A stretch of 59,775 nucleotides of DNA from positions 1 to 59,775 of the forward strand of contig JASANZ010002164.1 of the NCBI GenBank assembly GCA_030849805.1. The letters run 5' to 3'. This stretch comes from Sergeia podlipaevii (Eukaryota; Euglenozoa; Kinetoplastea; Trypanosomatida; Trypanosomatidae). This document shows positions 49,427 through 58,822 of this stretch, one piece after another. The position numbers and the translations under genes are program-made. The notes under the pieces were generated by a model. That model did no database searches. It was given only the letters and a program-made list of their open reading frames with translations, and was not told the DNA's origin. Within the stretch, counting starts at the first letter, position 1. Each line of letters begins with the position of its first letter.

Positions 49427-52400
49427 ATGGAGGCAGCGGATAAACCACTGCTGCAGTCATGGGGCTCCCGTGCGCTACAGCTTTTTAGTGATGAAGTGAA
49501 CGAACTGACTGAGCTCTCTTACCTGGACCAACAGCAGCGGGAGGCTGAACTTGTTGGCATACGCGCCAAGGCGACCGCAGAGGCAGAGGTGGCACTTCGT
49601 CCGTCCTCAGGCGCTAACGCGACGTCATCAAGCCCGCAGAGTACGCGCAAGGCAGTTAGGCTGAAGGGTGCTGGCAACAATGACGCCTCGGCGACTGCAC
49701 TGGCTTTCAAGAAGGCCAAGTACATTGACGAGCGCGTGAAGGAGATCGTTCAGGCGCGCGATCATCAGCAAGGATGGCGCGTGCTAGGAGCTAAGATGGA
49801 GGAGGAGCTGCACAAAGTAAAGGCCACTGTGGACCCAGTACGCGCGCGGGAGCACAAGGAGTTTGAATTCTTTCTTTCTCACAACTACGACTTTTTTACG
49901 ATGGACGAAATTCTTTCTACCGATCGCAACATGCCACCTACTGGCAAGCAGCAGCAATCACAACACTCAGAGGCTTCACCGGCATCCGCCGCGGATGCTG
50001 CCGGAGAGGAGGCTGCAGCAGCTTACTCAGCACCGAGTTCGACAGCGGCCACAAAGGCGTTGAAAAATGCCCTCGTGCGGCCTCCGTTTATTATTGACGC
50101 TGTTGGATTTGCCGAGGACTACAACGCCACTCTGCAAGCTGAGTACAGTTATAGGCCCGCTATGGGAGCCAACCACCCAGGCCCATCTATGTCTCATTCT
50201 CCTGCCGCCACTGACAATGCAGCGCTGAAGCGATTGCTAGACACTCACGGACCTGGGTTGGCCACCACGCCTCCTCAGTTTTGCTCCAAGGTGTGGAACG
50301 CAGCAACAGTAACAACAGCCGGAGCAGCAGTAACAGCTGGTGGGCAGCAGCAGCAGCAGCAGGCAGACACGGTACTAGCGTCTCTCAATTTACCACCAAT
50401 AGCGCGGACAGCTACGGCTTCATTGGATGAAGAGCAGCAGCAGCAGCGCTACTGTCCACCTGACAAGCCCAATCGACTGACTTCTTCCCTGGAACTCCCT
50501 CCCATCGAAGAGGGAGGAGGGACCCACGCACAAACGGCACCGGGGAAGCGGAGCCTTGGTAAGAAACGAGGCAAGAAGGATTTAGCAGCGACTGCGGCGG
50601 CGATGGCTGGAGACGACTCTAGCGCTGACGCTCTGCGGGCAGACATGATGGCACAGGATAGGTACCTTTCTAACGTTGATTGCTCAATCCGCGACCGTAA
50701 CCTGCGTCTCACGAGTACAGCAGGACAGGAGATAAAGACCATAGTGCGCTTTACCAATCGCAATGCCCACCGCATGCGTCTGCGCGTGGTCGCGGCTGCC
50801 CATCCGTGGCTGAGCTTTAACTGCAAGGCCGTGGCTGCAGTCGCCGGCGGAGTCATCCGTAGTGGGCCTTCTGCGGAAGCAGAGGCGGCGCTGTTGAGCT
50901 GTGGTGGGTACATGGAGGTGGAGGTGACCTTCGAGCCGCAGGACACAACGGAGCCGCTTATCGAAGAAGTATTGCACATCGGTGTGACCAGGGAGGTCAA
51001 CGCGCGTTCCTTGGAAGGGTCACAGTGGGCATTTCTCGATGTGCACGTGCGTTGCGAGACGGCGCTTCCAGGCTTTTGTTTGTACCAGAGCAGTGTGTGC
51101 CTCGCTGACCAAGGCTTAGAGCGCTTGACGCCTTGTCCGACCACTGTGGATGACATAGGGGATGGATTAATGATTTTGGGAGAGGCGGGAGAGGAAGGCA
51201 GGGAAAGGGGTGGCGATAGGACGGTTGTAAAGAAATCCAAAGCGCAGTCAAAGACGAAGAAGGACGCCAGTGAGAGATTGACACAGAAGAGGCAGCATCA
51301 GCAGCAAGTCACAGAGTGCTGCTTCCCTCCAACGCTTGTGTTGGCCAAGTCGGAGATGCGCTTTCACCTCGAGAACGTTGGCTCCAATGCTGTTGTGAAT
51401 ATCTTGAGCGACTCTCCTGCCTTTGTCATTCAACCGTCTTCGGAAACGGCTACGCTGCTCCCACAGGGTGATGCCATGGACCTTGTTGTGCTCTTCTCGC
51501 CACCTTGTGCAGACAGCGAGGACGAGGCCGAGTATGGTAACAGCGCTGCTGACAAGGGCGAGAACAGTGGCACTGGAATGTGCCGCGGAGTCATGACCAT
51601 CGTGGTGCGCGACAGCGAGGAAGGCCCAGTCCTGTCAGAGCACTTCTTCTGCATGTCCGGCCTTGCCGTAGTGCCTCACGTGACGGTTAAGCAGCTCAAC
51701 GATGTTGTGATAGCGGACAGTGGGAAGCCGCAGTGGAGCCTCGACGATCCTAGCAAGCCAACAGCCGGCGAAGGGGCTCCAAGGTACCTCGCCGAGGACA
51801 CCACACCCGGCGTCACCACTCAGGTGCAGGTGGTGGTGAGCAATGACAGCCCAATATCTCTTCCATTTTATTGGAGCTGCGAGGACGGCACTGGACTAGC
51901 ATCAATTGGTGAGTGCACCGCCGAGCTGAACTCTGCTGTTGGAACTATGAATATTGCTCCCGCCTCGGGCATGCTGCCCGCAGAAGCGGATATGCACTTT
52001 ACTATCTCCATTACGCCTTGCACCGCACAGCCGCTCATCACGTCATGGGCGTTGTTTCTTGAGGGCATGCCGGACCCTATTATGAGTGAGTACTTGGTGT
52101 TTCAGCAGCAGCATAGCGGGCTGCCCCCATGTAACGCGAATGCCGTCGGCCTTTACACTCGCGCCAAGTTTATTCCATCAGCAGACACCATGACCGCGAT
52201 GACACATGCTAAGAAGGAAGCTTCCGGTAGTCTTGATAGCATAGCAAGCGCTGCAGGTGGTGGCACTCCCAATGTGTACCGCGATCCTTTTGGCGCGTTC
52301 ATTCATAGCAATCGCCTGCAGGATCCTCTGCAGATACCTCACGCCTTCGCTACTGGATTCTTTGTCTATGCCCAACCTCGCACTCCCAGCGCGGTGCTTG

Positions 52401-55400
52401 TGCCGCAGCGTCTAGAGGAGGCTGTGGACTGCCTCATTCACTATGACAATGTACGCCGCGTCGCGTTGCAGAACCACTCACCACGTCCACTCACCTTTAT
52501 CTTTGATCCTACAGAGGCGGAGCTCAACCAAGATGGCAATCAGTACACACGTGTGGCGAGTGATGCGCGAGATGTGGTGTCGCTCAAGTTTGTGCCTCGC
52601 AAGGGAGTTGTACCAGCGTTTGGCAGCATAGATATCACTGTCCGTTTTACCGTCAACACTCCTGGCTGCCACTGTGTCGCAGCCGACTGCTTCATTGCGG
52701 AAATCATGGCGCTTACTGGGCCTGGCGCACCGTGCTCACACCAGCTTCGGCTCGACGTCACCGGTGTAGGTGCCTGCTTGCACACCAGCACAGACCTTCT
52801 CGACTTTGGCCTGATGGAAGCCGGCGGCGAGGCAGCGGCCTCGTTTACCGTCACCAACGACAACCCCATTCCGGCTGTATTTGATCTACAGGATCCGCTG
52901 TTCCGAGAGCCTGCTCGCTTTGTCTTTCTGCCACCATCCTTTAGACTTCGGCCAGGGGACTCGGTGGAAGTCACCGTGTACCGTCGCGGCATCCCAGGCG
53001 ACGATGCGCAGACGTTCTTTGAGCTTGTCGTGCGCGAAGGTGGATCGACGCTGGCGATAGAGACCCGTGCGACCATTCAGGTCCCAACGCTGGTGCTCGA
53101 TAGCGCGGTCGTCAACTTTGGCGAGGTCCCTGAGGGTGTGTGGCAAGACGGTCATATTTACCTCTCCAACGCATCTGGCCTGGATATTGCGTTTTCGCTG
53201 GAGGCGGTGACGCCACCGGACCCACACGTGCAGCTCAAGTTCGCGACGGATCATGTGATACGTGCCGGGCAGAGTCACGTGGGGATTCCAATTCGAGGAA
53301 AGTTTCTCTTTCGAGGCGGCAGCAGCGATAGCAAAGACAGTGGCAAGCGGCTCAAGGGTAGTGCCGACCAGCCGGCAGATGGCATGGAGGCTGCACCGCT
53401 GCCAGCACAGCAGCCAACACCTACGTTGCTGCGCATACGGTCCAAACGTGGACCTCAGACTCTCCTTTTGGAAGTGCGCTGCGGTCACGTGTCGCGTCTC
53501 AGTGTTTCGCTGGATGTTGTTCCTGCCAACGGTGCACGCAGTGTTTCACTAGTTGCCGCTGCGGGTCCCAATAGCACCAACAGCAGCAGGCCTTCACTCA
53601 TTCCAGGGAACTGTGGCGATGCTGAAGAGCGGGCTACCACCGCGTACATTCAAGCGCTGTTGTACAACTCCCTTAATGCCGCATTAGACGCCTGCGCTGC
53701 CGAGAGCATATCAGGCCACAGTGGCGTGTTGGTTCCACTGAGACCATACTGCCCGCCTGTTGGCCTCACAGTAGAGATGGCAGATGACTCGCCTGTGTGC
53801 AGCGAGGAGCTGGACCTACACATTTGCAACTACACGGGCTGCGATAGCCACTACAGCGTGCGTCTGCTGAACTACAGCCCTCTCTTTGTTACCCCTGCAG
53901 ATGTGGCGGCTGCTGTGCTGGCTGTTGGGTCCTTCAGCCTTGAGGAGTCGGAGCGTCAGAGCAAACAGCAGCAGCAGCGGCGGCGCGGCACACAGCGCAG
54001 TGTATCAAGCAAGCAGGGCCACAGTATTCCCTCCGTCACGGAGCTCACACGCGGGTCTCGCAGTGCTACAGAAGGCACTCACCACATCGCCACCTCAGCG
54101 ATCGAACACTTCGAAGGCGACCGCCCAGTGTTCTGGGCCACTAGCATAAACGGCGAGGAGCAGCGGGAGCGGCAGCGACGTGCTGCTCTGGCAGAGGCCC
54201 AGCGACTACTCCTTGACGGCCGTGGGTGCGCTTCACAGCTGACCACCTTTGCCTCGAACAGCAACAGCAACAGTGGTGGCATCGGCAGCGGTGACCTCGG
54301 CCCTCACGCCTTGTTGCAGCTTCCCATTTCCTTCACCACCAACCTACCTGGTTGCTACACGGAGCAGGTGCGTGTGCAGTGCGGCCACTTGCCCCCGGTG
54401 GATATCCCTATTACATATGAAGTCTTTGGCAAACCGCTGCTGCTTGACCCGACCACCTCCGGTCTTACCACTGTGGGTTCTCACCGCGTTCTCATTATGC
54501 CGCCGGTGATTGCATCAGTAGGCTCATCGCGGCGCAACCTGCGCGTCATGAACCGAGCCCCACGCGACATTAATGTCTTCGTGGTCATTTATCTCTGCGC
54601 AGCTTCTTTCAAGGTTGTCGCGGTGGAAGAGGACGCGGACGCAAGCCAGGTGGTGCTGAAGCTAGGCCCACTTCTTGATTCCGACCGCAGGCGCGAGGCG
54701 GTCGGCAAGGGATCCGCCTACGTGCAGCCCGAAAGCTTCTTTATGGCGGCAATGTCCTCCAAGGAGGTGTTGATCGAGTACACACCCGCGGCGGAAATGG
54801 TGGCTGGTGTGCTTGCCCGCATGGGTGCTGCGGCTGCTGAGGTCGGCGGAGACGGTAACGACGGGGCTCCAGTCTCTTCTGCCATGCAAGAGGTCGACTG
54901 GCGGGGAAGTCTTGTGATTCACGCTGAGGTGACTTCAAGCACTTTCAACGACGCATTCTTGATGGATGAGTTTTACACGATTCACGCCGATCGCTTCCCG
55001 AGTACACGCATTCTGAGACAGCCAGCGGCTGGCGACAACAGCGACGCGGGTAGTGGGAAGACCGCTACCACATCTAGCATGCCATGGCTGAACAGTGTCA
55101 CACAGAGCATTCCGCTTTTGCAAGTGATGCGTCCCCTTCGCACGCGGCCTGGGCGTGTGCTACGCAATAATAAAATGCTGCGGCCTACTCCAGCTGAGCG
55201 GGTGATCCTTGAGAGGGAACAGTCGCGGCGCTCTGGTGGGACAGGATCTTCTTTGCGACGTAGTCGGGTGATATCACGGAACGAATTGACCAGCAGCAGC
55301 AGGCCGTTGCAGCAGCAGCGAGGCAAGTCAGAGGAACGCGGTAGCGACGGCGGCCACGATGGGGATGGAGAACGTACGACGCCGACGCCGTATTTGAGGG

Positions 55401-57025
55401 AACGTCGCGGCACATCACGACAGAGCGAAGTGAGCTGGAGCGGCTGCGTTTTTGCGGAAGCAGACGACGACAGGGATGGTGATGCTAGCGACAACAGCAG
55501 CGACAGTAGAGCAGAGAGCGAGATGCCCCTGCCAGATATGGGAAGGGAGTCCACGCGTCCAGTGACTGTGCTACTCGCCGAGGAAGAGGAGAAACAGGAG
55601 CTTATCGCTTTCATCAAGCGTCGCCGCGAAGAGGTGCGGCAGCAGAGTCTCCGCTACTTCACCCCAATTGAGCTTTTGCTGCGCTCACGCTGCGGCGTGC
55701 CTCAACTCGCCGTGGAGCCCTCCGGCTCTCACGTCCTCTTTCCCCGCTTCCACCAAGGCCAAGCGTGTGTGCGTACCGTGCGCTTGACCAACCGAAACAG
55801 CGCGCAACTGCTTTTTACGTTGCGCACATTGGATCCTCAGCGATTTAAGATTGTTTCCGTCCGCTTGGTGCCTTCCGAGGTGGAGGAGGACTCTCTGGAG
55901 GATGATAGCGAGGAGAGCAAACTGGGCCTGCGTGCGCTGGAGAAGCTCAAGTGGGGAAACATCACGGAAATCCAGCGTGCGCGTGCGATGCTTCTATCTG
56001 GCAGCAAGGGTGGGAAAGTAGGCACAACAGGCAACGACGCACAAGGAGAGGCTGATCCTACTGCTGGGGCGTTGTTTCTTCCTGCCATGGACGCCAACAG
56101 CGCCGCTGCGTTGCATATGTGCACCTCTCCAGTAGTCTCGCCATTCGCGGCGGTCATGGAGGCGGCGCAAGGAGAGGCGGTGTATCGTCTCCGTTGCTCA
56201 GATGCGCTTGACGTTACGGTTGAGTTGGTGGATCCGCAGTCGTACATTGATACCCTTGACATGCTCCACCAGCCTCGACACGTCCTCGCTGGGGCTGTGC
56301 ATGTACGCTTCATCAGCACCACCGGCGAGCGAATGCGGCAGATCTCTATTGCCACGACGGCTTCTCCATCCCGCACCTTCTCTCCTCCTCTTAAGAGCTG
56401 CCCCAGCAGCGCAAGCATGCGAAAGTCTGTCTTGAGGACCGGCCGACCACCCGCACTGGAAGACGTGGTAGAGAAGCTGGTAGACCCTCTGCAGGTTATT
56501 TCTTTGCTCGCCACCTTCACTGCCCCCATCGTGACGTGCAACCCGCAACTTCTCTGGTTCAAGCCAGGCCAGACCACGCACGATGGAAGGGAGCAGCCAA
56601 GCTATGCTCAGGTCATCACTCTGAGCAACCAGGCACAGGAGCCAGTGACGTACGAACTCATGCCTGTGGTTGCGACGGGTGTGTTTGCGGTCTCGTCGAT
56701 GCGCGCGACCGTGTCTGGTGGGGCTGACATAACGCGCAGGCGGAAGGTGCACGAGGTGGTGAGGATGCCCCAAGCGTTGCCAGCGGACTCTGGAGACGGA
56801 CTCGTGGTGGTCAAGGACAACGAGGCGCGCTTTCAGATTTTGCAGCCACGCGGCGTCATTCCTGCTGCGAGCGCTGGCGGTGTCCCTGGCACTGCAGAGG
56901 TGCGTGTTACCTTTACGGAGCACTCGAACGTGCGATATGAGTGCGCCTACCAGGTAGCTATTAACGGGCAGGAGACGGAAACCAAGTTTTTGCTCCGCGG
57001 CGACAGCAGGGAGACGGAGGTGTAA
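49427..57025 (+). CDS. giant ASH/MSP-domain flagellar protein, DLEC1/HYDIN type
   Basis: 2532 residues. The N-terminal 200 residues are helical, with a FEFFLSHNYDFFT segment near 145-157; a Gln-rich, disordered linker follows (polyQ near 307-312). From about 410 onward the protein is a series of beta-rich modules of the ASH/MSP (immunoglobulin-like) type. Typical starts are LDFGLMEAGGEAAASFTVTN near 1124, VVNFGEVPEGVWQDGHIYLSN near 1226, and the last one near 2370 (LLWFKPGQTT). Disordered Arg/Ser and Asp/Glu-rich linkers separate some of them. Such proteins (HYDIN, DLEC1, CFAP47, CFAP65) belong to the central apparatus of motile flagella. Size, the helical N-terminus and order of modules make DLEC1 my best guess, but HYDIN-like relatives cannot be excluded. 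Confidence 0.78.
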   Translation: MEAADKPLLQSWGSRALQLFSDEVNELTELSYLDQQQREAELVGIRAKATAEAEVALRPSSGANATSSSPQSTRKAVRLKGAGNNDASATALAFKKAKYIDERVKEIVQARDHQQGWRVLGAKMEEELHKVKATVDPVRAREHKEFEFFLSHNYDFFTMDEILSTDRNMPPTGKQQQSQHSEASPASAADAAGEEAAAAYSAPSSTAATKALKNALVRPPFIIDAVGFAEDYNATLQAEYSYRPAMGANHPGPSMSHSPAATDNAALKRLLDTHGPGLATTPPQFCSKVWNAATVTTAGAAVTAGGQQQQQQADTVLASLNLPPIARTATASLDEEQQQQRYCPPDKPNRLTSSLELPPIEEGGGTHAQTAPGKRSLGKKRGKKDLAATAAAMAGDDSSADALRADMMAQDRYLSNVDCSIRDRNLRLTSTAGQEIKTIVRFTNRNAHRMRLRVVAAAHPWLSFNCKAVAAVAGGVIRSGPSAEAEAALLSCGGYMEVEVTFEPQDTTEPLIEEVLHIGVTREVNARSLEGSQWAFLDVHVRCETALPGFCLYQSSVCLADQGLERLTPCPTTVDDIGDGLMILGEAGEEGRERGGDRTVVKKSKAQSKTKKDASERLTQKRQHQQQVTECCFPPTLVLAKSEMRFHLENVGSNAVVNILSDSPAFVIQPSSETATLLPQGDAMDLVVLFSPPCADSEDEAEYGNSAADKGENSGTGMCRGVMTIVVRDSEEGPVLSEHFFCMSGLAVVPHVTVKQLNDVVIADSGKPQWSLDDPSKPTAGEGAPRYLAEDTTPGVTTQVQVVVSNDSPISLPFYWSCEDGTGLASIGECTAELNSAVGTMNIAPASGMLPAEADMHFTISITPCTAQPLITSWALFLEGMPDPIMSEYLVFQQQHSGLPPCNANAVGLYTRAKFIPSADTMTAMTHAKKEASGSLDSIASAAGGGTPNVYRDPFGAFIHSNRLQDPLQIPHAFATGFFVYAQPRTPSAVLVPQRLEEAVDCLIHYDNVRRVALQNHSPRPLTFIFDPTEAELNQDGNQYTRVASDARDVVSLKFVPRKGVVPAFGSIDITVRFTVNTPGCHCVAADCFIAEIMALTGPGAPCSHQLRLDVTGVGACLHTSTDLLDFGLMEAGGEAAASFTVTNDNPIPAVFDLQDPLFREPARFVFLPPSFRLRPGDSVEVTVYRRGIPGDDAQTFFELVVREGGSTLAIETRATIQVPTLVLDSAVVNFGEVPEGVWQDGHIYLSNASGLDIAFSLEAVTPPDPHVQLKFATDHVIRAGQSHVGIPIRGKFLFRGGSSDSKDSGKRLKGSADQPADGMEAAPLPAQQPTPTLLRIRSKRGPQTLLLEVRCGHVSRLSVSLDVVPANGARSVSLVAAAGPNSTNSSRPSLIPGNCGDAEERATTAYIQALLYNSLNAALDACAAESISGHSGVLVPLRPYCPPVGLTVEMADDSPVCSEELDLHICNYTGCDSHYSVRLLNYSPLFVTPADVAAAVLAVGSFSLEESERQSKQQQQRRRGTQRSVSSKQGHSIPSVTELTRGSRSATEGTHHIATSAIEHFEGDRPVFWATSINGEEQRERQRRAALAEAQRLLLDGRGCASQLTTFASNSNSNSGGIGSGDLGPHALLQLPISFTTNLPGCYTEQVRVQCGHLPPVDIPITYEVFGKPLLLDPTTSGLTTVGSHRVLIMPPVIASVGSSRRNLRVMNRAPRDINVFVVIYLCAASFKVVAVEEDADASQVVLKLGPLLDSDRRREAVGKGSAYVQPESFFMAAMSSKEVLIEYTPAAEMVAGVLARMGAAAAEVGGDGNDGAPVSSAMQEVDWRGSLVIHAEVTSSTFNDAFLMDEFYTIHADRFPSTRILRQPAAGDNSDAGSGKTATTSSMPWLNSVTQSIPLLQVMRPLRTRPGRVLRNNKMLRPTPAERVILEREQSRRSGGTGSSLRRSRVISRNELTSSSRPLQQQRGKSEERGSDGGHDGDGERTTPTPYLRERRGTSRQSEVSWSGCVFAEADDDRDGDASDNSSDSRAESEMPLPDMGRESTRPVTVLLAEEEEKQELIAFIKRRREEVRQQSLRYFTPIELLLRSRCGVPQLAVEPSGSHVLFPRFHQGQACVRTVRLTNRNSAQLLFTLRTLDPQRFKIVSVRLVPSEVEEDSLEDDSEESKLGLRALEKLKWGNITEIQRARAMLLSGSKGGKVGTTGNDAQGEADPTAGALFLPAMDANSAAALHMCTSPVVSPFAAVMEAAQGEAVYRLRCSDALDVTVELVDPQSYIDTLDMLHQPRHVLAGAVHVRFISTTGERMRQISIATTASPSRTFSPPLKSCPSSASMRKSVLRTGRPPALEDVVEKLVDPLQVISLLATFTAPIVTCNPQLLWFKPGQTTHDGREQPSYAQVITLSNQAQEPVTYELMPVVATGVFAVSSMRATVSGGADITRRRKVHEVVRMPQALPADSGDGLVVVKDNEARFQILQPRGVIPAASAGGVPGTAEVRVTFTEHSNVRYECAYQVAINGQETETKFLLRGDSRETEV

Positions 57026-57595
57026 GGAGTGCTAGAGGTGCGTTTTGCTTTTTCCCTTTAAGAAAAATGTATAGTGTATCATAATAGTATATATAGACAG
57101 ATAGACAGATAAGCTAGGGGAAAGAGGAAGGGTGACCCGGCACTGTACAGCTTTTGTGTGTGTGTGGTGTCTGTGTATATATATCCACCCGTACACACTG
57201 CCTACTTCTATCCTATCATGCCCATGTAACTATGGCGAGCATTGACCCGCTCACGTCTTTTTTGCTCTTGTGGTGAGCAAAAAGACAAGACAGAATACAT
57301 ACAAGACAAAGTCAAGAAAGGACTGCGCCAACCGCACAGTATTTTCTACGTGACTTATCAGTCCATATAGATACCTGAAGTTCCATTTTTGAAAGTTTTT
57401 TCTTTTTTTTTTTTCTTGCTACTCAATCTATGTAAACTTCAACTTTTGCCAATTGCTCTTTTTTTAAACGTTTTTTTTTTTACTCCCTCCCTCTTTTCTT
57501 AAAAAAAAAAAAATGTGTTCAAATGCTAAAGGAGCAATAAAACAGAAGAGAAAAGCACAAACTTTTCCACCATTTCATCAAAACAGCTATCAAAG
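57026..57595 (+). other. intergenic region
   Basis: Untranslated region with T runs and a run of thirteen A at 57501-57513. An ATG at 57513 is out of frame with the next gene and lies before its acceptor. Nothing else was seen. Confidence 0.55.
57457..57531 (+). promoter_or_regulatory. trans-splice acceptor of the EF-hand protein gene
   Basis: Two pyrimidine tracts (57457-57465 and 57471-57500) precede the first AG at 57530-57531, leaving a 64-nt 5' UTR. The A13 run lies between tract and AG, which is unusual. Confidence 0.45.
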
Positions 57596-58822
57596 ATGAT
57601 GGACACCGCCTTCCGTGTGCAACCCACCAGCGCATCCAAGATTGTGACGGTGGACCGCTCCATCATGGGCATGTGCAACACAAGTGTGCTAGTGAACTCC
57701 GTCGTAGTCCGCCATCTCCCCATCAACGTCAGCGAGTTCAAGTGCGGCATCACCATCACCGTCAACGGCACCGCACACACCCTCCCAGCCATCATGCCCG
57801 AGCGCGAGATGGGCGAGGTGAATGAGGTGACTGGCACTACTTCATTTCTGGAGGAAGACGGGAAGGAGATAGCGTCTTGCGGCGGCAGGAGTGGCGTGTT
57901 CAAGTTGAGCTACGATAACTTGGGCTTGCTTTTCCCTGGTAACCGTATGCGTGCAGGCGACATGGGCAAGTCTGCCAAGATGGTCATTGAGGATCCCAGG
58001 CGCTTTACTCATGGCATGCATGTCACCGTGCACTCCGCCAACATGAACCAGGTCTTCGGCTCCACGCTCTGCACGTACTCTGGTGAGGCCATGTCGCTCA
58101 GCTTTCCTCGCGGTGAGGCCATCGCCAACTTCCGCGTGTACCCTGTCATCAACGGTGAGGCCGAGATGAGCCGTCTGTTTAACAAGAGCAGCTTTGTGAC
58201 GACGTACTTTGGCCCAAACGCTGTCCGTGTCAGCTCCGCCTCGCCTGCTGCTATCACTGAAAAGCCTGCTGATGCCATGGACGAAGGAGAGGAGAAAGCG
58301 AGCGCCAACAAGAACGCCGCGGGTGAGTTTGACGACGCTGTGGACGCTGAGAACGAAGCTGCTGGAACTGCTTCTGCTACTGCCGAGGATGAGACCTCCG
58401 AGGCGAACGCGGCTGAGGCCGAGGAGGTGGAGAAGGTGGAAGGGGTCACGGTGGTGCAGGGTGGGGAAGCAGAGCAGCAGGCGAATGAGGAGAATTCGCA
58501 GGAGGAGGAGGAATCTGAAGAGAGCGCTATGGAGGTGGCCGTTGTGCCTCTGCGGCCCCCGATTGACTGGTCCTCCTTCATTCAAGTCCCTTGCTACACA
58601 GAGGAGCAGCGCCAAGCCGCCTTCGCAGCCACGGATAAGGACAATAAGGGGTACCTGACGTACAGCGAGCTGATGGGCTTCTGCAAGTCAGACTGCGCCT
58701 ACGCCGACTCCTGGGTCAGCGACGATCAGATGATTCGCTCTCTCCTGCCAAACATCCGCGAGGATCAGCACATCTCTTATGATCTCTTTTCCTACGTGTG
58801 CCTCAAGCTGGCCTGCTCCTAA
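57596..58822 (+). CDS. EF-hand protein with conserved-looking N-terminal domain
   Basis: 408 residues. Residues 1-215 look like one folded, beta-rich domain that I do not recognise (for example VVRHLPINVSEFKCGITITV near 38-57). A long acidic Glu/Ala-rich linker spans about 225-315. The C-terminal 90 residues hold an EF-hand: loop DKDNKGYLTYSE at 347-358, with Asp at positions 1 and 3 and Glu at 12, but Lys at position 5. A second, degenerate EF-hand may follow near 385-400. Calcium binding by the first loop is plausible but weakened by the Lys. Codon use is biased as in well-expressed genes. Trypanosomatids have many flagellar and cytoskeletal EF-hand proteins, and such a role is only a guess. 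Confidence 0.8.
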   Translation: MMDTAFRVQPTSASKIVTVDRSIMGMCNTSVLVNSVVVRHLPINVSEFKCGITITVNGTAHTLPAIMPEREMGEVNEVTGTTSFLEEDGKEIASCGGRSGVFKLSYDNLGLLFPGNRMRAGDMGKSAKMVIEDPRRFTHGMHVTVHSANMNQVFGSTLCTYSGEAMSLSFPRGEAIANFRVYPVINGEAEMSRLFNKSSFVTTYFGPNAVRVSSASPAAITEKPADAMDEGEEKASANKNAAGEFDDAVDAENEAAGTASATAEDETSEANAAEAEEVEKVEGVTVVQGGEAEQQANEENSQEEEESEESAMEVAVVPLRPPIDWSSFIQVPCYTEEQRQAAFAATDKDNKGYLTYSELMGFCKSDCAYADSWVSDDQMIRSLLPNIREDQHISYDLFSYVCLKLACS

